DNA of 64,000 bases from Melampsora larici-populina 98AG31 (Eukaryota > Basidiomycota > Pucciniomycetes > Pucciniales > Melampsoraceae), in assembly GCF_000204055.1 (NCBI RefSeq), contig NW_006768780.1, positions 1,464,538-1,528,537 of the forward strand. The letters run 5' to 3'. The stretch's first letter is position 1. The number at the start of each line of letters is the position of its first letter. Both the position numbers and the translations under genes were made by a program. Below, one piece after another: positions 45,255 to 56,958 of the stretch. The notes under the pieces were generated by a model, which saw only the letters and a program-made list of their open reading frames with translations, did not search any database and was not told the DNA's origin.

Positions 45255-45824
45255 TCATCTCGAGAGGCACCCGTTAGAAGCGCATTGACGTAGGTTGTGT
45301 TGAGAATAATCACTATGTAGTCCATCGTCATCATCATTGCCTGGGTACGTGTGGCCATCTGCGGCATGTATGATTGCTGGGATGTGAGGGAATCGTACCA
45401 CCGACTTGGTCAGACGAAAGCGTGAATTGAGGGCTTTGAGCCAAGATTGAACCTGTTTCCTATGTTTTGAAACTCTGAGTCTTATTACGAGGAAGCTACC
45501 CAAGGAGACCCAAAGTTGAACAAACAAAATAACAAACCTTGGTCAAGATTTCGATCTGGTATCCTGGTCCGTCTTTTAGCCCTTCGAATCCTTGACTTTG
45601 TATTGTAAATTGACCTGTCTCTTTTTTAACGCACTTCTCAATTATTCGATTAAATCCAGTAGGATAAGTCCTATATACATACATCGAAAGATTCTTCAGT
45701 TTAACAGTAACGCAAAGATCTCAAAAAGAAAACTAACCCTACATCCATGTTCACAAGCAAAAGGGTGATGGTAGGTGGATCTGTAACTACAGACGTCCAG
45801 CCAATCAATTCCTCATGACCGAAG
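45255..45824 (-). CDS. 3' exons of a possible Kre9/Knh1-type secreted protein (5' part missing)
   Basis: Three in-phase exons: 45738-45824, 45538-45670 and 45255-45452 (stop at 45255). They encode FGHEELIGWTSVVTDPPTIT, LLLVNMDVGTYPTGFNRIIEKC, TGQFTIQSQGFEGLKDGPGY then QIEI, and a tail with AADGHTYPGNDDDDG. The pattern W..V..DPPTITLLLV..TGQFTI..GPGYQIEI resembles the Ser/Thr-rich GPI-anchored (Kre9/Knh1) domain of fungal wall proteins; this is a motif impression only. The upstream intron begins at 45825, and the next DNA is a MITE and a retroelement, so the signal-peptide exon is not in place. Either the retroelement inserted into the intron or the gene is a fragment. Confidence 0.45.
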
Positions 45825-45870
45825 CTAAGTAATCAAAACATTTGTTGTAGGTCGATCGGGATTTCAATTA

Positions 45871-46038
45871 CGGGATACAAACTAGAAACCCGGAACAAAT
45901 CCGGGTTTCCCAATTCGGACTTTTTGGCTGTGTTTGCGCAAACTGGGAAACTGGGAGAACGTGGGAAAGTTCCAAACACAGCCAAAAACGAAAACTGGGA
46001 AACTGGGAAAAAAATCCCACTTTTAACTTTGTATCCCG
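45871..46038. mobile_element. 168-bp TA-flanked MITE at the end of the DIRS-like element
   Basis: Perfect termini CGGGATACAAA and TTTGTATCCCG flanked by TA (45869-45870 and 46039-46040). A second inverted repeat inside pairs TTTTTGGCTGTGTTTG with CCAAACACAGCCAAAAA, and CTGGGAAACTGGGA is repeated. The whole can fold into one hairpin. It interrupts the RNase H reading frame and supplies its present stop codon (46023). Confidence 0.75.
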
Positions 46039-48033
46039 TAAATGCGGACCTCTTTGAACCAAAATAAATCCGACCTGAGTTTCCCCCTCGACAAAGCGTC
46101 TGCTTTGTTATCTCTGGATGCCACACGTTTCTGCTTGATGTTACAAGCTAAATCCGTAAGTAAACATTGTATTACCTTCCATTCCTCATTAACATCTTTG
46201 TCTCTCGATTTCCTCTTCCGGATCGCACTTTCAGTAGTAGTATTATCTGTACACACCCAAAATCGACGGCCCCTGACATTTGTTACTTTTGTCAAGACCA
46301 GCAGACCCAGCCGTATGGCTACCGTCTCCGCCCATGCGATCCGGCGTTTCTGATCCTTCTTGCCTTTGTCTTCCCATTCTTTCACGAATTTGAAGCAAGC
46401 CCAAAAGTCCCCTACGAGAACTCCGATTCTACAACGCCCGAACGCACATCGTATCACCAGTGAGGCATTCAAACATCAGTTTCATTCTAAGCTTCACCAA
46501 TATACTGACTCACCCAAAAGAAGACGCTGCGTCCCCAACCCATCCTACATTTTCAGCCCTGGGATTAGGAACTATTGGGCAGGTGTCGAATTTCTCTAAA
46601 CAGATATCCCACTCTTCTAAATCATCTGCTACATCTAACGGGATTTCCCTCGTCGCATGTTCATTCTTCCACGACTTTTTCCAACGATAAAACGAGTTCA
46701 AGTACGCTGCCATGTGGGGCACTATGTGAACCGTGTGACATAGTCGGCCGACAAATTTCTCGACTTGTGAGTAACTCCACTTCACACCTACCACTCTGAA
46801 CTCTTTTACCTGTTTGTGTCTCTCTTCAAGTTTTTCCACCGGTAATCTAACCGTGTGGTTCTTCCCGTTCCAGATGAAGCCGAGGAACCGTTGTTCTTCA
46901 CCGAACTCGTGGTTCTTCTTAGGGTTAGTCCTGACTCCCATCGAGTCGCTCAACTGAGTTACTTCCTTCAAGGAGGCTCCTGTCTTTGGTCTTTGTAGTA
47001 GGAGATTATCATCTACCCACCGGAAGATAGCCGGGAACTTCAGTTCATTAATCATTATTTTCTTCCATGTTTCAGCTGGCGCCCCGAAGACTCCACAGCT
47101 CGCAACACCTCCAAATCCGACCGCAAGATCCACCCACAGCCTGCCTTCAAAATCCTTAATAATGAGATATTTCCTTTGGCTGTGATGAACTGGGAGTTGT
47201 TGATAGGCTTTGGCCCAGTCAAACACCGCTAGTTCCCACTCTCCCGGGTTGTCCTTAAAGAATTTTGCGACCTGTTTAAAGTCATCCCACGAGGTCTCAT
47301 AATTCATTTTGTCTACAAAGGAGTTAACCGACGGGATATCGTCGCCTTTCTTTGGGAAAGACAAATCATCAATCAATCGAACCGTGCCATTGCCATTCGT
47401 AGCACTCCCCATTGGGTTTGACCTGAAAAACCCGAATCTCTCATACAATTCGTCGTGAGTGTAAGGGCCAACCACTCTACCTTCTCTTTGCTCCTTTGCT
47501 AACGTCCTTTCTATTTCACTCTTCACCTCCAGTGCTGTGCTATGATTATCCGGAGTATACCACCTCCTCTTTCCCACGTAATGCTGAGGAATCCCAAGAC
47601 AAAAACCTTCCATGAAGCCCTCTAAGATGTACGGTACGTCCTCGTTCAAACCTGCTTCCTCCATCAACTCTTTCCACTTTCCTAACACCATGTCGCACTT
47701 GACTGGCACTGGCCATTTGGTTATCTCTTTGACTTTGAACAGTTTCCTCTTTCCCAAAGGCAAGATGTCTTCTTCGTCTTGGTTTGAAGATGTTTCTTCT
47801 GACGGGCTTGAGCTGGTTTCTGCTTCTTCATTATCTCTATCCGGTAATTCTGATGGTTGCGCTATTAGGTTACCATCTGTCGAATTTGGAGCTACCTCCG
47901 AGTCTGTTGCCCTCTCTTCCGGCCAAGTCTCGTCAGGGGCTATATTCTCTCTCAGGACCAGCCTATCTTGTTCCAGCACCCATTGGCGTGGACCACTCGG
48001 GCTAAGAGCTGGTAATTGTGGCAAATAAAACAC
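46023..48033 (-). CDS. DIRS-like reverse transcriptase-RNase H, with an apparent intron in RNase H
   Basis: Reverse transcriptase of a retroelement. RT motifs: LIDDLSFPKKGD; first Asp in AVFDWAKAYQQLPVHHSQ; GFGGVASCGVFGAPAETW; and the catalytic FRWVDDNLLL, where Tyr of YVDD is Trp. These features and FIWNGKNHTVRLP resemble DIRS/tyrosine-recombinase elements; the class is tentative. RNase H starts VGWVGDAASSFG (ORF end 46510), then a GTGAGT..TAG interval of 85 nt (46429-46513) joins in phase to IGVLVGDFWACFKF, Glu in RIAWAETVAIRLG, VCTDNTTTESAIRK and KADALSRGKL. No tyrosine-recombinase gene is seen downstream; the frame runs into a MITE and ends. Upstream reading begins near MFYLPQLPALSP, possibly after an acceptor at 48013. 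Confidence 0.7.
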
Positions 48034-48325
48034 TCATTCAGATTCATGTTTCTCATTACATCTAACCCACAAAAGCGCCCCATCAAAACAACAGAGCAAA
48101 GGAACGTCTTCGTACCATAGCGGATTGAATCAATCGGCAACACAAATAACAACAGATTGTAACACAATACAAGACGAGAAAGAAACAAGAACGAGGCGAG
48201 TGCAACCAGCCAAGGACACAATTTCCCGGTGATCCGCGAATACCCAATCGGGCAGCCAGTGAGGAGAGAACAGGACCTTAAAAGTCAGTGTCGTTTCCCT
48301 GCACCCGTCTTATAAAGAAGACTCC

Positions 48326-49816
48326 TCACCAATTATTGTTCTCGTTCGCCTTTCCCTTCCCTTTTTGGCCTCCAGCTTGCTTGTTAGCGTGCTGGTGCCC
48401 ATGAGCTACCCAATCTTGACCTCCGTTGGCATAAGCGTTGTTATGGGGGTAGAATTGCTGATAAGCTTGGAAACCCGGTGCGTAACCTCCATTCCTGAAT
48501 GGACCATGGGCTTGGTTCCCATAGGCTTGCTTTTGCTGGTAATACGGTTTTTGCTGATAAAAGTTTCCTCCTCTATTACCTCTCCCTCTATTACCTCCTC
48601 GTTTCTTTTTAAATTGTTTCTCGCCTCCTCCCGACTCTAATTCAGTCGAATGATAATCAGCCTGAGACTTCGAGGAGCTTTGTGCCGGTTGGGTTTTTGC
48701 ACCAGGTTGACCAGTGAAAAAAACATAACCGTATTTCGCCTGACCTGGGGCGTACGGGTTTTCTTCGTACTTCAGGTCTCCAGCCGTTTCGGCATCCCAT
48801 CTAGCGCGACGGACCGCTTCTGCTTGAACACCTTCTGGCAATACCACCTTCTCTATCTTCCGCCCTCTTTTCCCGTTCTTCTTCTTTCGATACATAATCC
48901 TAGACCTTTTCCGGAAGATGAGCGCTCGAATTGCCAGGTGATATCTAAGACCAATCATCCAGCACTTGTGTTGGACCATCAAGTTATTCACCACCTCTTT
49001 GTGTTTCTTAATGTAAGTGGCGTAAGCATCGTGTCCATATAATTCTGACGCATAACGAGCTTCTAGGTCACATGCCAAAATAAATTCCCCATAGGACATT
49101 TGGCGCTCTAGGTCTCTTTCCGATGAGAACAGGTGAAAGCCTTTCTTCCTCTTCTTGGAGCCGTCATCGACCATAGCATCGTACGTGTCAATGTAAGAGC
49201 GTTTAAATACTGACAATGGGACGTATCTTTTCAATTTCTTGAAGCTTTTATCCCAGTACTCAGGTAAGTCTGGTAGGTCTAAACCCCTAATGGCCGCCAT
49301 CTCAAATTCGACATTCGCTTTAGATAGAAGGTCCGCTGCCCCGTCTTGGTCTGACGAGGAGTCTGATGAATCCGAAGAGTCAGATCCTGAAGACAATGAT
49401 GAGTCCGAGGAATCTGTTTCCAAGGACGAAGACGACGCAGAATCATCGGAGCTACTAGACGACGTGGATTCATCGGAGCTGGAAGAGGTATGTCTCTTTT
49501 TCTTCCTTTTCTTCTTATCCTTTTTTGGGTTCTTAGTCCGCGCTGACCTTCCCTTCTTTTTCTTTCTATTCTTCTCTTTCACCTTCTTCTTCTCCGTCTC
49601 CAAATTTTTGACCTCTACTTTTAATGCCTTCAATTCCTCTTCTTGCACCATCTCTCTTCTCAAGATCTGAATCAACTCCATATCTGCTGAGTCAATGGCG
49701 TCTGCGAGTCGGTCTATCAGCGGGCGATTATCCTTCTTGTTCGGACTGGTGTTGTCCTCTCTTTCGGCACCTTTCGACTGATCTAGCGGGATTACCGGAC
49801 TCTGCGCGAACGACAT
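48326..49816 (-). CDS. Gag-like protein of the DIRS-like element
   Basis: ORF of 496 aa upstream of the RT gene on the same strand. N-terminus MSFAQSPVIPLDQSKGAERE. Residues about 30-75 form a helical acidic/basic segment (LIDRLADAIDSADMELIQIL), followed by a Lys-rich run and a Ser/Asp run to about residue 160. The central domain (about 170-330) has LDLPDLPEYWDKSFKKLKRY, VFKRSYIDTYDAMV and ARYASELYGHDAY and is probably the capsid-like part. The C-terminus is Gly/Arg/Tyr/Gln-rich (KKKRGGNRGRGNRGGNFYQQ), typical of nucleic-acid-binding tails; no CCHC knuckle is present. It is separated from the RT start by about 290 bp that could be an intron or spacer. The antisense ORFs over the Ser/Asp run are shadows. 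Confidence 0.7.
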   Translation of the reverse strand: MSFAQSPVIPLDQSKGAEREDNTSPNKKDNRPLIDRLADAIDSADMELIQILRREMVQEEELKALKVEVKNLETEKKKVKEKNRKKKKGRSARTKNPKKDKKKRKKKRHTSSSSDESTSSSSSDDSASSSSLETDSSDSSLSSGSDSSDSSDSSSDQDGAADLLSKANVEFEMAAIRGLDLPDLPEYWDKSFKKLKRYVPLSVFKRSYIDTYDAMVDDGSKKRKKGFHLFSSERDLERQMSYGEFILACDLEARYASELYGHDAYATYIKKHKEVVNNLMVQHKCWMIGLRYHLAIRALIFRKRSRIMYRKKKNGKRGRKIEKVVLPEGVQAEAVRRARWDAETAGDLKYEENPYAPGQAKYGYVFFTGQPGAKTQPAQSSSKSQADYHSTELESGGGEKQFKKKRGGNRGRGNRGGNFYQQKPYYQQKQAYGNQAHGPFRNGGYAPGFQAYQQFYPHNNAYANGGQDWVAHGHQHANKQAGGQKGKGKANENNNW

Positions 49817-50186
49817 GGGCTGATATCCAATCTTGCCTGGTGTCTCTACTAATCAAAGTAACCATCATGAAGTCAGTTCGTGGTTCCCTTCTGTCTCTCC
49901 CTCTCAGGGCTATCTCAATCTAAATCTTCTCGCTTCAACAAATTTAATCGGAGCTGGATTCTTTTCTTAGGACGCTTCATCCTTCTGGACTCTTCCCATT
50001 CTCTGCATCTACCCTAATAATTGGGGAGCCGGGGGTCTCGCCTTAGCGGTTGTCAAGGACTGGCTCTCCCTGTGCATTGACGGGAGCTGTAATGGCTTCT
50101 ACCGCTGCTATGATCGTTGGGGCCTACGTGCGGGAGCCCATAGGCTACTACCGCTTTGCTCAGGAGCCTTTAAGGCTACTACTGAA

Positions 50187-50795
50187 TTATGTATAAGGAA
50201 GGATAGAGTTGCAAATGACAGAGTTGCAGAGGTGGAAAGTTATGGTATGAAAGATTAAATCTTGCTTACTATGATCATCTTCGATCAGCCCAGCGTAGGT
50301 CACCTTCTTCCGTCTCGAGGATGTATCATCTTCATCTGATTTCTCAGAGTCTAGGCTAACCCCTCTTTTCTTCCTGGCCTTCGCTTTCCCCTTCTTCTTC
50401 GTCGCTTTCCCCTTCTTCTCCTTCGGTTCGTCTCCTCCTAATGACACCTCAATCTCACTCCCCTCTTCTTCGCTCTCAATCCCCTCTAAATCTCCTTTAG
50501 TTTCTTCTCTCACTTCCTCGCCACTTAAACTTCGGGCGTTCGGGGCTTGTGACTCCGTTGGAGTAGGGTCGACCTCTTGATTAGATTTCGCTAAGGACGA
50601 CGATGGTTCGGTGAGGGTGGATGTCACTCCCGGGTCCCTGGAACCCGCTCGTCTTTCACGTTCTTCCGCTTGTTCTTTCAGCTTCAATGCATGCACCTTC
50701 TTCTTCTCTTCTTCGAGTTTTGCTGCTTCTATCATCTTTGCTGATTGAAATGAATTTGTCGACTTCTTTGGTTTGAGTGTTCTCCACATCCACAA
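50187..50795 (-). CDS. Charged low-complexity ORF at the 5' side of the DIRS-like element
   Basis: ORF of about 200 aa without a known domain. It is dominated by Lys/Glu/Ser: KMIEAAKLEEEKKKVHALKL, a Pro/Thr/Ser part with SSSLAKSNQEVDPTPTESQA, an acidic part (EGIESEEEGSEIEVSLGGDE), then a Lys run and VSLDSEKSDEDDTSSRRKKV. It lies upstream of the gag-like ORF, on the same strand, and may be a first exon or leader ORF of the same retroelement. The first residues (MWMWRTLKPKKS) may not be the true start. Confidence 0.4.
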   Translation of the reverse strand: MWMWRTLKPKKSTNSFQSAKMIEAAKLEEEKKKVHALKLKEQAEERERRAGSRDPGVTSTLTEPSSSLAKSNQEVDPTPTESQAPNARSLSGEEVREETKGDLEGIESEEEGSEIEVSLGGDEPKEKKGKATKKKGKAKARKKRGVSLDSEKSDEDDTSSRRKKVTYAGLIEDDHSKQDLIFHTITFHLCNSVICNSILPYT

Positions 50796-51943
50796 CGTCT
50801 TTGTTTAGATCTATTTGTGTTTATATAATAAAGAAATCCCTTTTGACAGTTTTCTTGAACTTTTGAATTTTGAAAGAGAGAGAAGTAGGTTATCCTTGCA
50901 GGAGATGCAGGGTTCAGCGGGGAGAAATTTGGAGGAGAGAGGGAAGGAAATTTTTCCCTTCTCCTAATTCTTCCAAATTCGAGAGGTTGGAGTTGACATC
51001 TCTCAACCACCCGTGATATCCCTTGCTGTACCTGTCACCCCTTCTCCTCTCGAGAATGGAATTCAGAGTACCTGCTCAGGCTTGGAACACTACCAATTTA
51101 TCTTTGAGGGGGTTTTTCGGCCCGTTGAATCCCTCGGATTGATCTCTCGAGCTCTCTTTTGGTACCTCGAGGCCGTCATCCCAAGACTCGTCGGAGAAAG
51201 TCTTTCTAACTCTTCGGACGCTGGTTTACATACATCAAAGTAATAGAAACTGGCATAGGAAACTTATCCAAAGGACCATGTGAAGTCGTTCGCATGAGGC
51301 GAGAGCTAAGATCCATCAGCTGCGATGGTTTCCATCGGGGTCAACTTTACTCAGCGTCGAACGATCGGAGAACTTTGAACTGAAATCCTCTACTGCGTCC
51401 AGAAAGACTTGATTATAGTCGGAGCGTCTCGAAAGGAAATGGGCAGCCGGTTCGACTTCTATACTATCAACTATCGAATAGGCTCTATGTACAATAGTCT
51501 GTCGTCGTGATGATTACGCATCGATTCAATATGCCTTGTGCTCTTCGTTGTGGGATCAGTTGATCGAGCACTGTCTATAGTAGCGAACCCGGGAAAAAGG
51601 TCACTCGGTCACCTCGGTAGCTCCACGGGAAAATGTGAGCCTTTGATCCGCTCGCCACCCAACGCGATGACCATGAGAAGCAGAGCTGCGAATTGAAGAT
51701 TCGCAACTCACAGGTGAAGATGATCGCAGTCCAAAATCAATCGGTAGGCGCTGTGGAAGGGACATATATGAACGTTCAAGATTCTCGTTTACCCCGCTAC
51801 GCGAATGGATCATTTACCAAAACCATTACTTCGTCCATTGTCATTAATTTGATATCTATATATTTTATTGACGCTGGTCGTTTTGATTATTACTCCCCAG
51901 CATTTCTTTCTTTGTAAGATTTCGACATTCATTTTGAAGACCG
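50796..51943. other. Intergenic: retroelement 5' side and protease promoter
   Basis: About 1.15 kb with no supported gene. I could not find the end of the retroelement or a repeat pairing with its other side. The last few hundred bases should hold the subtilase promoter; a minus ORF at 51601-51813 has no domain. Confidence 0.5.
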
Positions 51944-54900
51944 ATGAGACTTTTTCGGGGAAATGGTTCATCATGGTTGCTTTTCTTGGCTACCGCAGGG
52001 TCAGTAGCTTGCTCGGCACAAGAATATGATGCTGAAGATGATGTGGAGATGTCTTCGCAACGTTTCATAGTCACTCTGGATCCTCAAATCACAGTTCGTC
52101 ACTTTTCTTTCTCGTTTTGACTCGGATCTCGTCTGACACGGAAACCTATAAACAAATTCGACAATCGATTGCGTTTTCTTATGAAGCCATCTTTGGCAGA
52201 TTTTAAAAAACATTTGGAAGAACAGGGGATCGATTACAAAATTTTCCAGGACTATACTACCATTGCTCCAGATGTATATTACGGAGCATCTGTGATCCTT
52301 GGGCATTCAGAAGATGTAGCCAAGATGGGGAGATCAAATCATGTTCAGGTAATGAATCAAGCTGATAATTTACAAGAATTCGTCTCTGATGATCTTACGT
52401 GTTTTGTCTTTAATCTTGGAATAAATCGAAGAAAATGAGCCCAGTTACAAAAGTTCGTTCAATGGCACCCGTCACGGAAAGGATTTTGACTTCTCCAGCA
52501 GGTCTCAAATCCAACAATTATCCACCTCACTTGAAAACAAATATCACAGAACTACACAAGATGGGTTTCTACGGACAGGGAATCAAAATAGCAATAATAG
52601 ACTCGGGCGTCGATTGTGCACATGAAGCCCTTGGTGGTGGATTTGGTGAAGGATACAAGATCAGCTTTGGGCGTGACTTAGTTGGTGATGACTATGATGG
52701 AAACAACGAAATAGAACCTAACGATACTCCTTGTACCCCTTGTGGAGTATGTTCCCATGTCTCTTTGAGCATACGGATGGTCAGGCTGATTTTAACTTAC
52801 GGCGCAGTATCACGGAACCCACGTGAGTGGTATTATTGGGGCGCAAGATGTTGGTTATGGCTTCACTGGTGTGGCACCAAACGCAACACTTGGAATGTAT
52901 CGTGAGTATTTGGAAACTTTCGGAGCTTCACGCCAGATCCAGATTGGATACTGATTATCGAATGATCAAAACTTTAGGTAGTAAGTTTCAAGACAATCAA
53001 ATCCTTATGCAAAAGCACTGACTCATCTTCACTCGAAAGTATTTTCATGCAAGGCGGAATTGGGCACTAATAATGATCTTGTGATGTCTGCCCTTTTACA
53101 TGCACATAAAGATGGAGGTGAGTTTGTCAACATTGAGTGACTCGTCTTCAGAAAGACTAATGACCGAAATACGTCTCACATCAAAGCGGATATCATTTCT
53201 GCAAGCATAGGTGGTTCAGGGGGTTGGGGGTATGGAGAGGCAGTGTTGGATGTTGTGAACAATTTGGTGACAAAGAAGAACGCTACAATCTTTCTTGCTG
53301 CTGGAAATGAGGGAGAAGTAAGTGATCACAGTGAAATCTTGGAGATTCCAGTACGATTTTTCTCATGCCTGGAATTCCCTTGAAACAGGAAGGACTTTTT
53401 TCAGGCTCATCTCCAGCCGGAGCTGCTAATTCAATTGCAGTTGGATCTGTGGATTCTGAGCTCACTGCTTCTCAGTTGATAACTTCAACTGGTCGGGAGA
53501 TCAACTACTTTACTGCCCAACCCTACAATGACACTCTCGTCTTCCCGGTATATCGAACTGCCAACTCAAGTGAAGCAAAAGACGATGCATGCGAGCAGTT
53601 GCCGGATTCGACGCCTGATCTTGGCAAATACATAGTTCTCATAAGGAGAGGGTCAGTCACCTGCCCTCTTTCACATATAATTGAACATTGATGAACTTAT
53701 CCTCATTAAACCTTCCACCCCGGCAGCACGTGTTTCTTCGTAGATAAGGTCAAGAATGCCAAGGCAAAGGGTGCCAAGCAGATCATGTTTTACATGGTTG
53801 GTAAACCTACCTTATATCTAGACCTTTCAAAGTTAACTGGAAACTAAAGAAGATTGTTTTTTTACCAGAATTCGACATCAAACATCCAATTGGAAGACCG
53901 GGTCACTGGTGTTCGCATATTCACTGTGAATCATACCGATGGAGATTACATCTACAAAGAGTCTGAAAAAGACTCAGAAGAATTCAGAATCAAATTTCCA
54001 CCGGTTGGATTATTTTATCGTGAGTTGACGATTTGATACTTACCTGTTGAAGAAAATATACCTGAGATCTCAACAAAATGAATTACATAGTCCCAACACC
54101 GGATACAGGTTTCATGAGCAATTTTTCACAATAGTACGTCAAGAGATGTGATATTTCAAGTCGCAAAAGGAAGTATTCTGATGATCTGAGATGCAACCGC
54201 AGTGGACCTAATTTTGACTCATTGAGTCCTGAGCCAGCTGTTTCGGGAGTTGGCGGGAATGTGTTTTGTGAGTCATCAATGATTAAATTACAAGATATAT
54301 TTACCAATGATCATGATATCTCTATACCTGTAGCCACTTTCCCTGTGCGAAACGGATCTTATGTGAGTCCACCAAATTGCTATTTATCGATCAGGGATCT
54401 GAGTCCTACTCTTGGTTCACAGGCAGTACTCAGTGGAACTTCTATGGCCACACCGCAGGTATGGATCTGATTCGGGTTTCAGCTGTTTGAAACAATACTG
54501 ACTTCTGTTATCGTACTCACTAGATGGCTGGTATAGCTGCCTTAATCATGCAAGTGAATGGAAAAGGATTTCGAGGTAACCTTTTGAGAAATAGATTAGC
54601 GTCTACTGCAAGAGTACTTTTGCAAAATCACAATAGTAGTATTGTTGAAAGTAAGCACTTCTTTATCCCATCCAAATAAAGATCTCACGAAAAAGTTTTG
54701 AGATCTTAACCTGTTGATTTTGAATTTTTTAGCTGTTGTTCATCAAGGAGGTGGTTTGGTGAACGCTTACTGTGCTGTCTTTGCTAAGGCGATATTATCT
54801 ACTTCAGCTCTTGCTCTCAACGATTCCAGACATTTTAATGGCTCCCAGAAATTTGAGGTCACCAACACGGGTAATGAATCGATACAGTACACGCTTGAAC

Positions 54901-56205
54901 ATCTTGCTGCTGGCTCTGCATACACTTTTACGGAAGAATCGCCTTACGGTCCACTAAATCATCCGATGCCCTTAAAATTAAATAAAGAAGTAGCTACCGT
55001 TCAAATTTCTCCATCAACCCTTACGGTAGGCCCGGGAGAGACCGCTACGGTGTCAGTTGAATTTAAAGCCCCTGAATCCGAGAGTAGCCGTCTGAATATC
55101 TACTCCGGATATATAACTCTGGTAATATCTTTGAGACTATGGTATGTGAGTCAGGGTACCGATAGGCTGATGAGAGAATATATTGCAGAAAAACGACCGA
55201 CCTTGTGAGACTTATCAAGTACCCTACTTTGGATTTGTAGGATCTTTGAGGGACCAGATCAGTATGTGGAGTTTTTCTCCTTACGTGAGGTGGTACAGAA
55301 GGTTGATTCTGACATTTGGAAGTACGATTAGTTATTTATCAAGGTTTTGCACCGAATGATCCTAAAACCAACGAAACATATAGATTACCACAAATCGGCT
55401 ACAAATTTCTCAATCAGACTTTGAATAGTACAAATGAGAAAGGTGAATTTCTGTGGGATCGATCCGATAAAAATACAAGTCTCATTCGTTACAGGACTAA
55501 TTGTTGAGTGATATCATTGAACTGTTTAAACTTTTCATCTTCATTGAAAAAAGGAGTACTGATGGTCCTGCTGTACCTTTAGTTGGCACGCCACATCTAC
55601 GGATGCTTCTTGTAGCAGCTGAAGAAAATGATGTTCAAAATGTCACCAAAATGACTTTCAATGAAGGGGCTTCACCACAATTGAATATCTCCGAGGTAGA
55701 TGAAGGTGATTCCCCGACTGCCACTGAAGAGGGCTCAACAACGGAAACCAAAAATTCGACATCAGGCATCTCAAGATTCCCAAGAAGGACGTCTGACGGA
55801 TTACTCCTATTGGGCGAGATCCCAGATAGCGAGTCTTTATATTCACCACGTTCAGGGTCAGTCTTTTGTACTCCGAGACCACTGATCTTCAGGCCTTCGA
55901 ATGATCTTTGCTTACAAATTGTTCTTGATGTTCATAGTTCGAAATTGGTTTGGATGCAAAAGTGGAATGGAACCCTTTCAACTGTCACAAACTCGACCCT
56001 TGAAGAAGTACCTGATGGAAGGTACAAAGTATTGATACAGTACGTAAACTCACTACCACATAAATATGACTCTGGTTCCACAAATTTTGATTCTTTTTTG
56101 TATTTTCCATTGAATGATTCAAGAGCTTTGAGGGTGTTTGGTAATCGTGATGATCCATTGGACTGTGAAAATTGGCTCTCTCCTGTAATTGTTATTAAGT
56201 CTTGA
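51944..56205 (+). CDS. Secreted subtilisin-like serine protease (S8, PA insert, Fn3-like), many exons
   Basis: Predicted secreted endopeptidase. Exon 1 encodes MRLFRGNGSSWLLFLATAGS, a signal peptide, then QRFIVTLDP, the start of an I9-type propeptide (SLADFKKHLEEQGIDYKIFQ). Catalytic Asp in IAIIDSGVDCAHEALGGGFG (codon 52600). His in YHGTHVSGIIGAQDVGYGFT (codon 52811). Oxyanion Asn in IFLAAGNEGE (about 53310). A PA domain is inserted around 53400-53960 (LGKYIVLIRRG, KNAKAKGAKQIMFYM). Catalytic Ser is in VLSGTSMATPQMAGIAALIM (codon 54441). After it, an Fn3-like domain (KFEVTNTGNESIQYTLEHLA, LTVGPGETATVSVEF) and a long C-terminal part with VPYFGFVGSLRDQ, ending 56203-56205. At least a dozen short introns. 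All triad residues are present. The layout is that of minor extracellular/pyrolysin-type subtilases found in basidiomycetes. Several 3' splice borders (55100-55560) are not fixed. Confidence 0.9.
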
Positions 56206-56958
56206 ATTATAATTTTTTGCTTTCTCATCTCAGGTCTCTGGTGTGCTTAAGGACTTTCAAGGCAACTTGTTTGATTATTATGAAGTTGTAAATTAACACT
56301 ATGTACTTGTAGAAAAGGTCGTGTAGTAACATATATATTTTTGGGATTATGGTAATAGGGCCGCCACACAATTTTGAAGTTCACAAAGTGATAAAAGAGA
56401 TGTAAAAGATTCTTCTTGTTGCAGGAGGACTTTGACACATTAGGAAGATTCTGGGTGTGAGAGTTATCAGAATCAAGTGACCGATCTGATCCAAGGGGTT
56501 TGGTTCTTCCAGAACTCCAGAAGAAGCACTTTATTCCACTTGTCCTTTCTAAACTTGAGAGCTCTCTTGTGCATATGTGAAATATTGATATGCCCAATGA
56601 GAATGTGCGATAAGATGCGTGTTCCGGTGAATATTTTCATTTCACCGATATAAAAATTTGAACAAGACCTTCCACCTACTGCTGCTGAACTGGCTTCAAT
56701 GCTAGGTATGCACGGATAAGCGTTCATAAGCTTTGAAGGGGAGGTTGTTGAGCTGTTACTGAGCTGAGGCTTTGACATGAAATGCTGAGGCTGAGTCTTA
56801 TCAGTTACAATTTCAACTTCAACTCATCATGCCCATCCAGAATACACTCACTCGGTTTTGCATTCATTCTTATTTTTGCCCAGCATTATCATTTCGTGCT
56901 GATCCATCAAGCTTGTCTCCAAAAACATACTTTTGTGCTACATATTCCATCATTTAAA
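56206..56958. other. No supported gene
   Basis: A minus ORF reading MSKPQLSNSSTTSPSKLMNA (56778-56473) is the only candidate; it has no domain and overlaps other weak ORFs. A small secreted or coiled protein cannot be excluded. Confidence 0.45.

Noticed and set aside
49239..49670. Plus-strand acidic ORF over the gag-like gene
   Set aside because: Mirror of the Ser/Asp and Lys runs on the minus strand, with no independent support.
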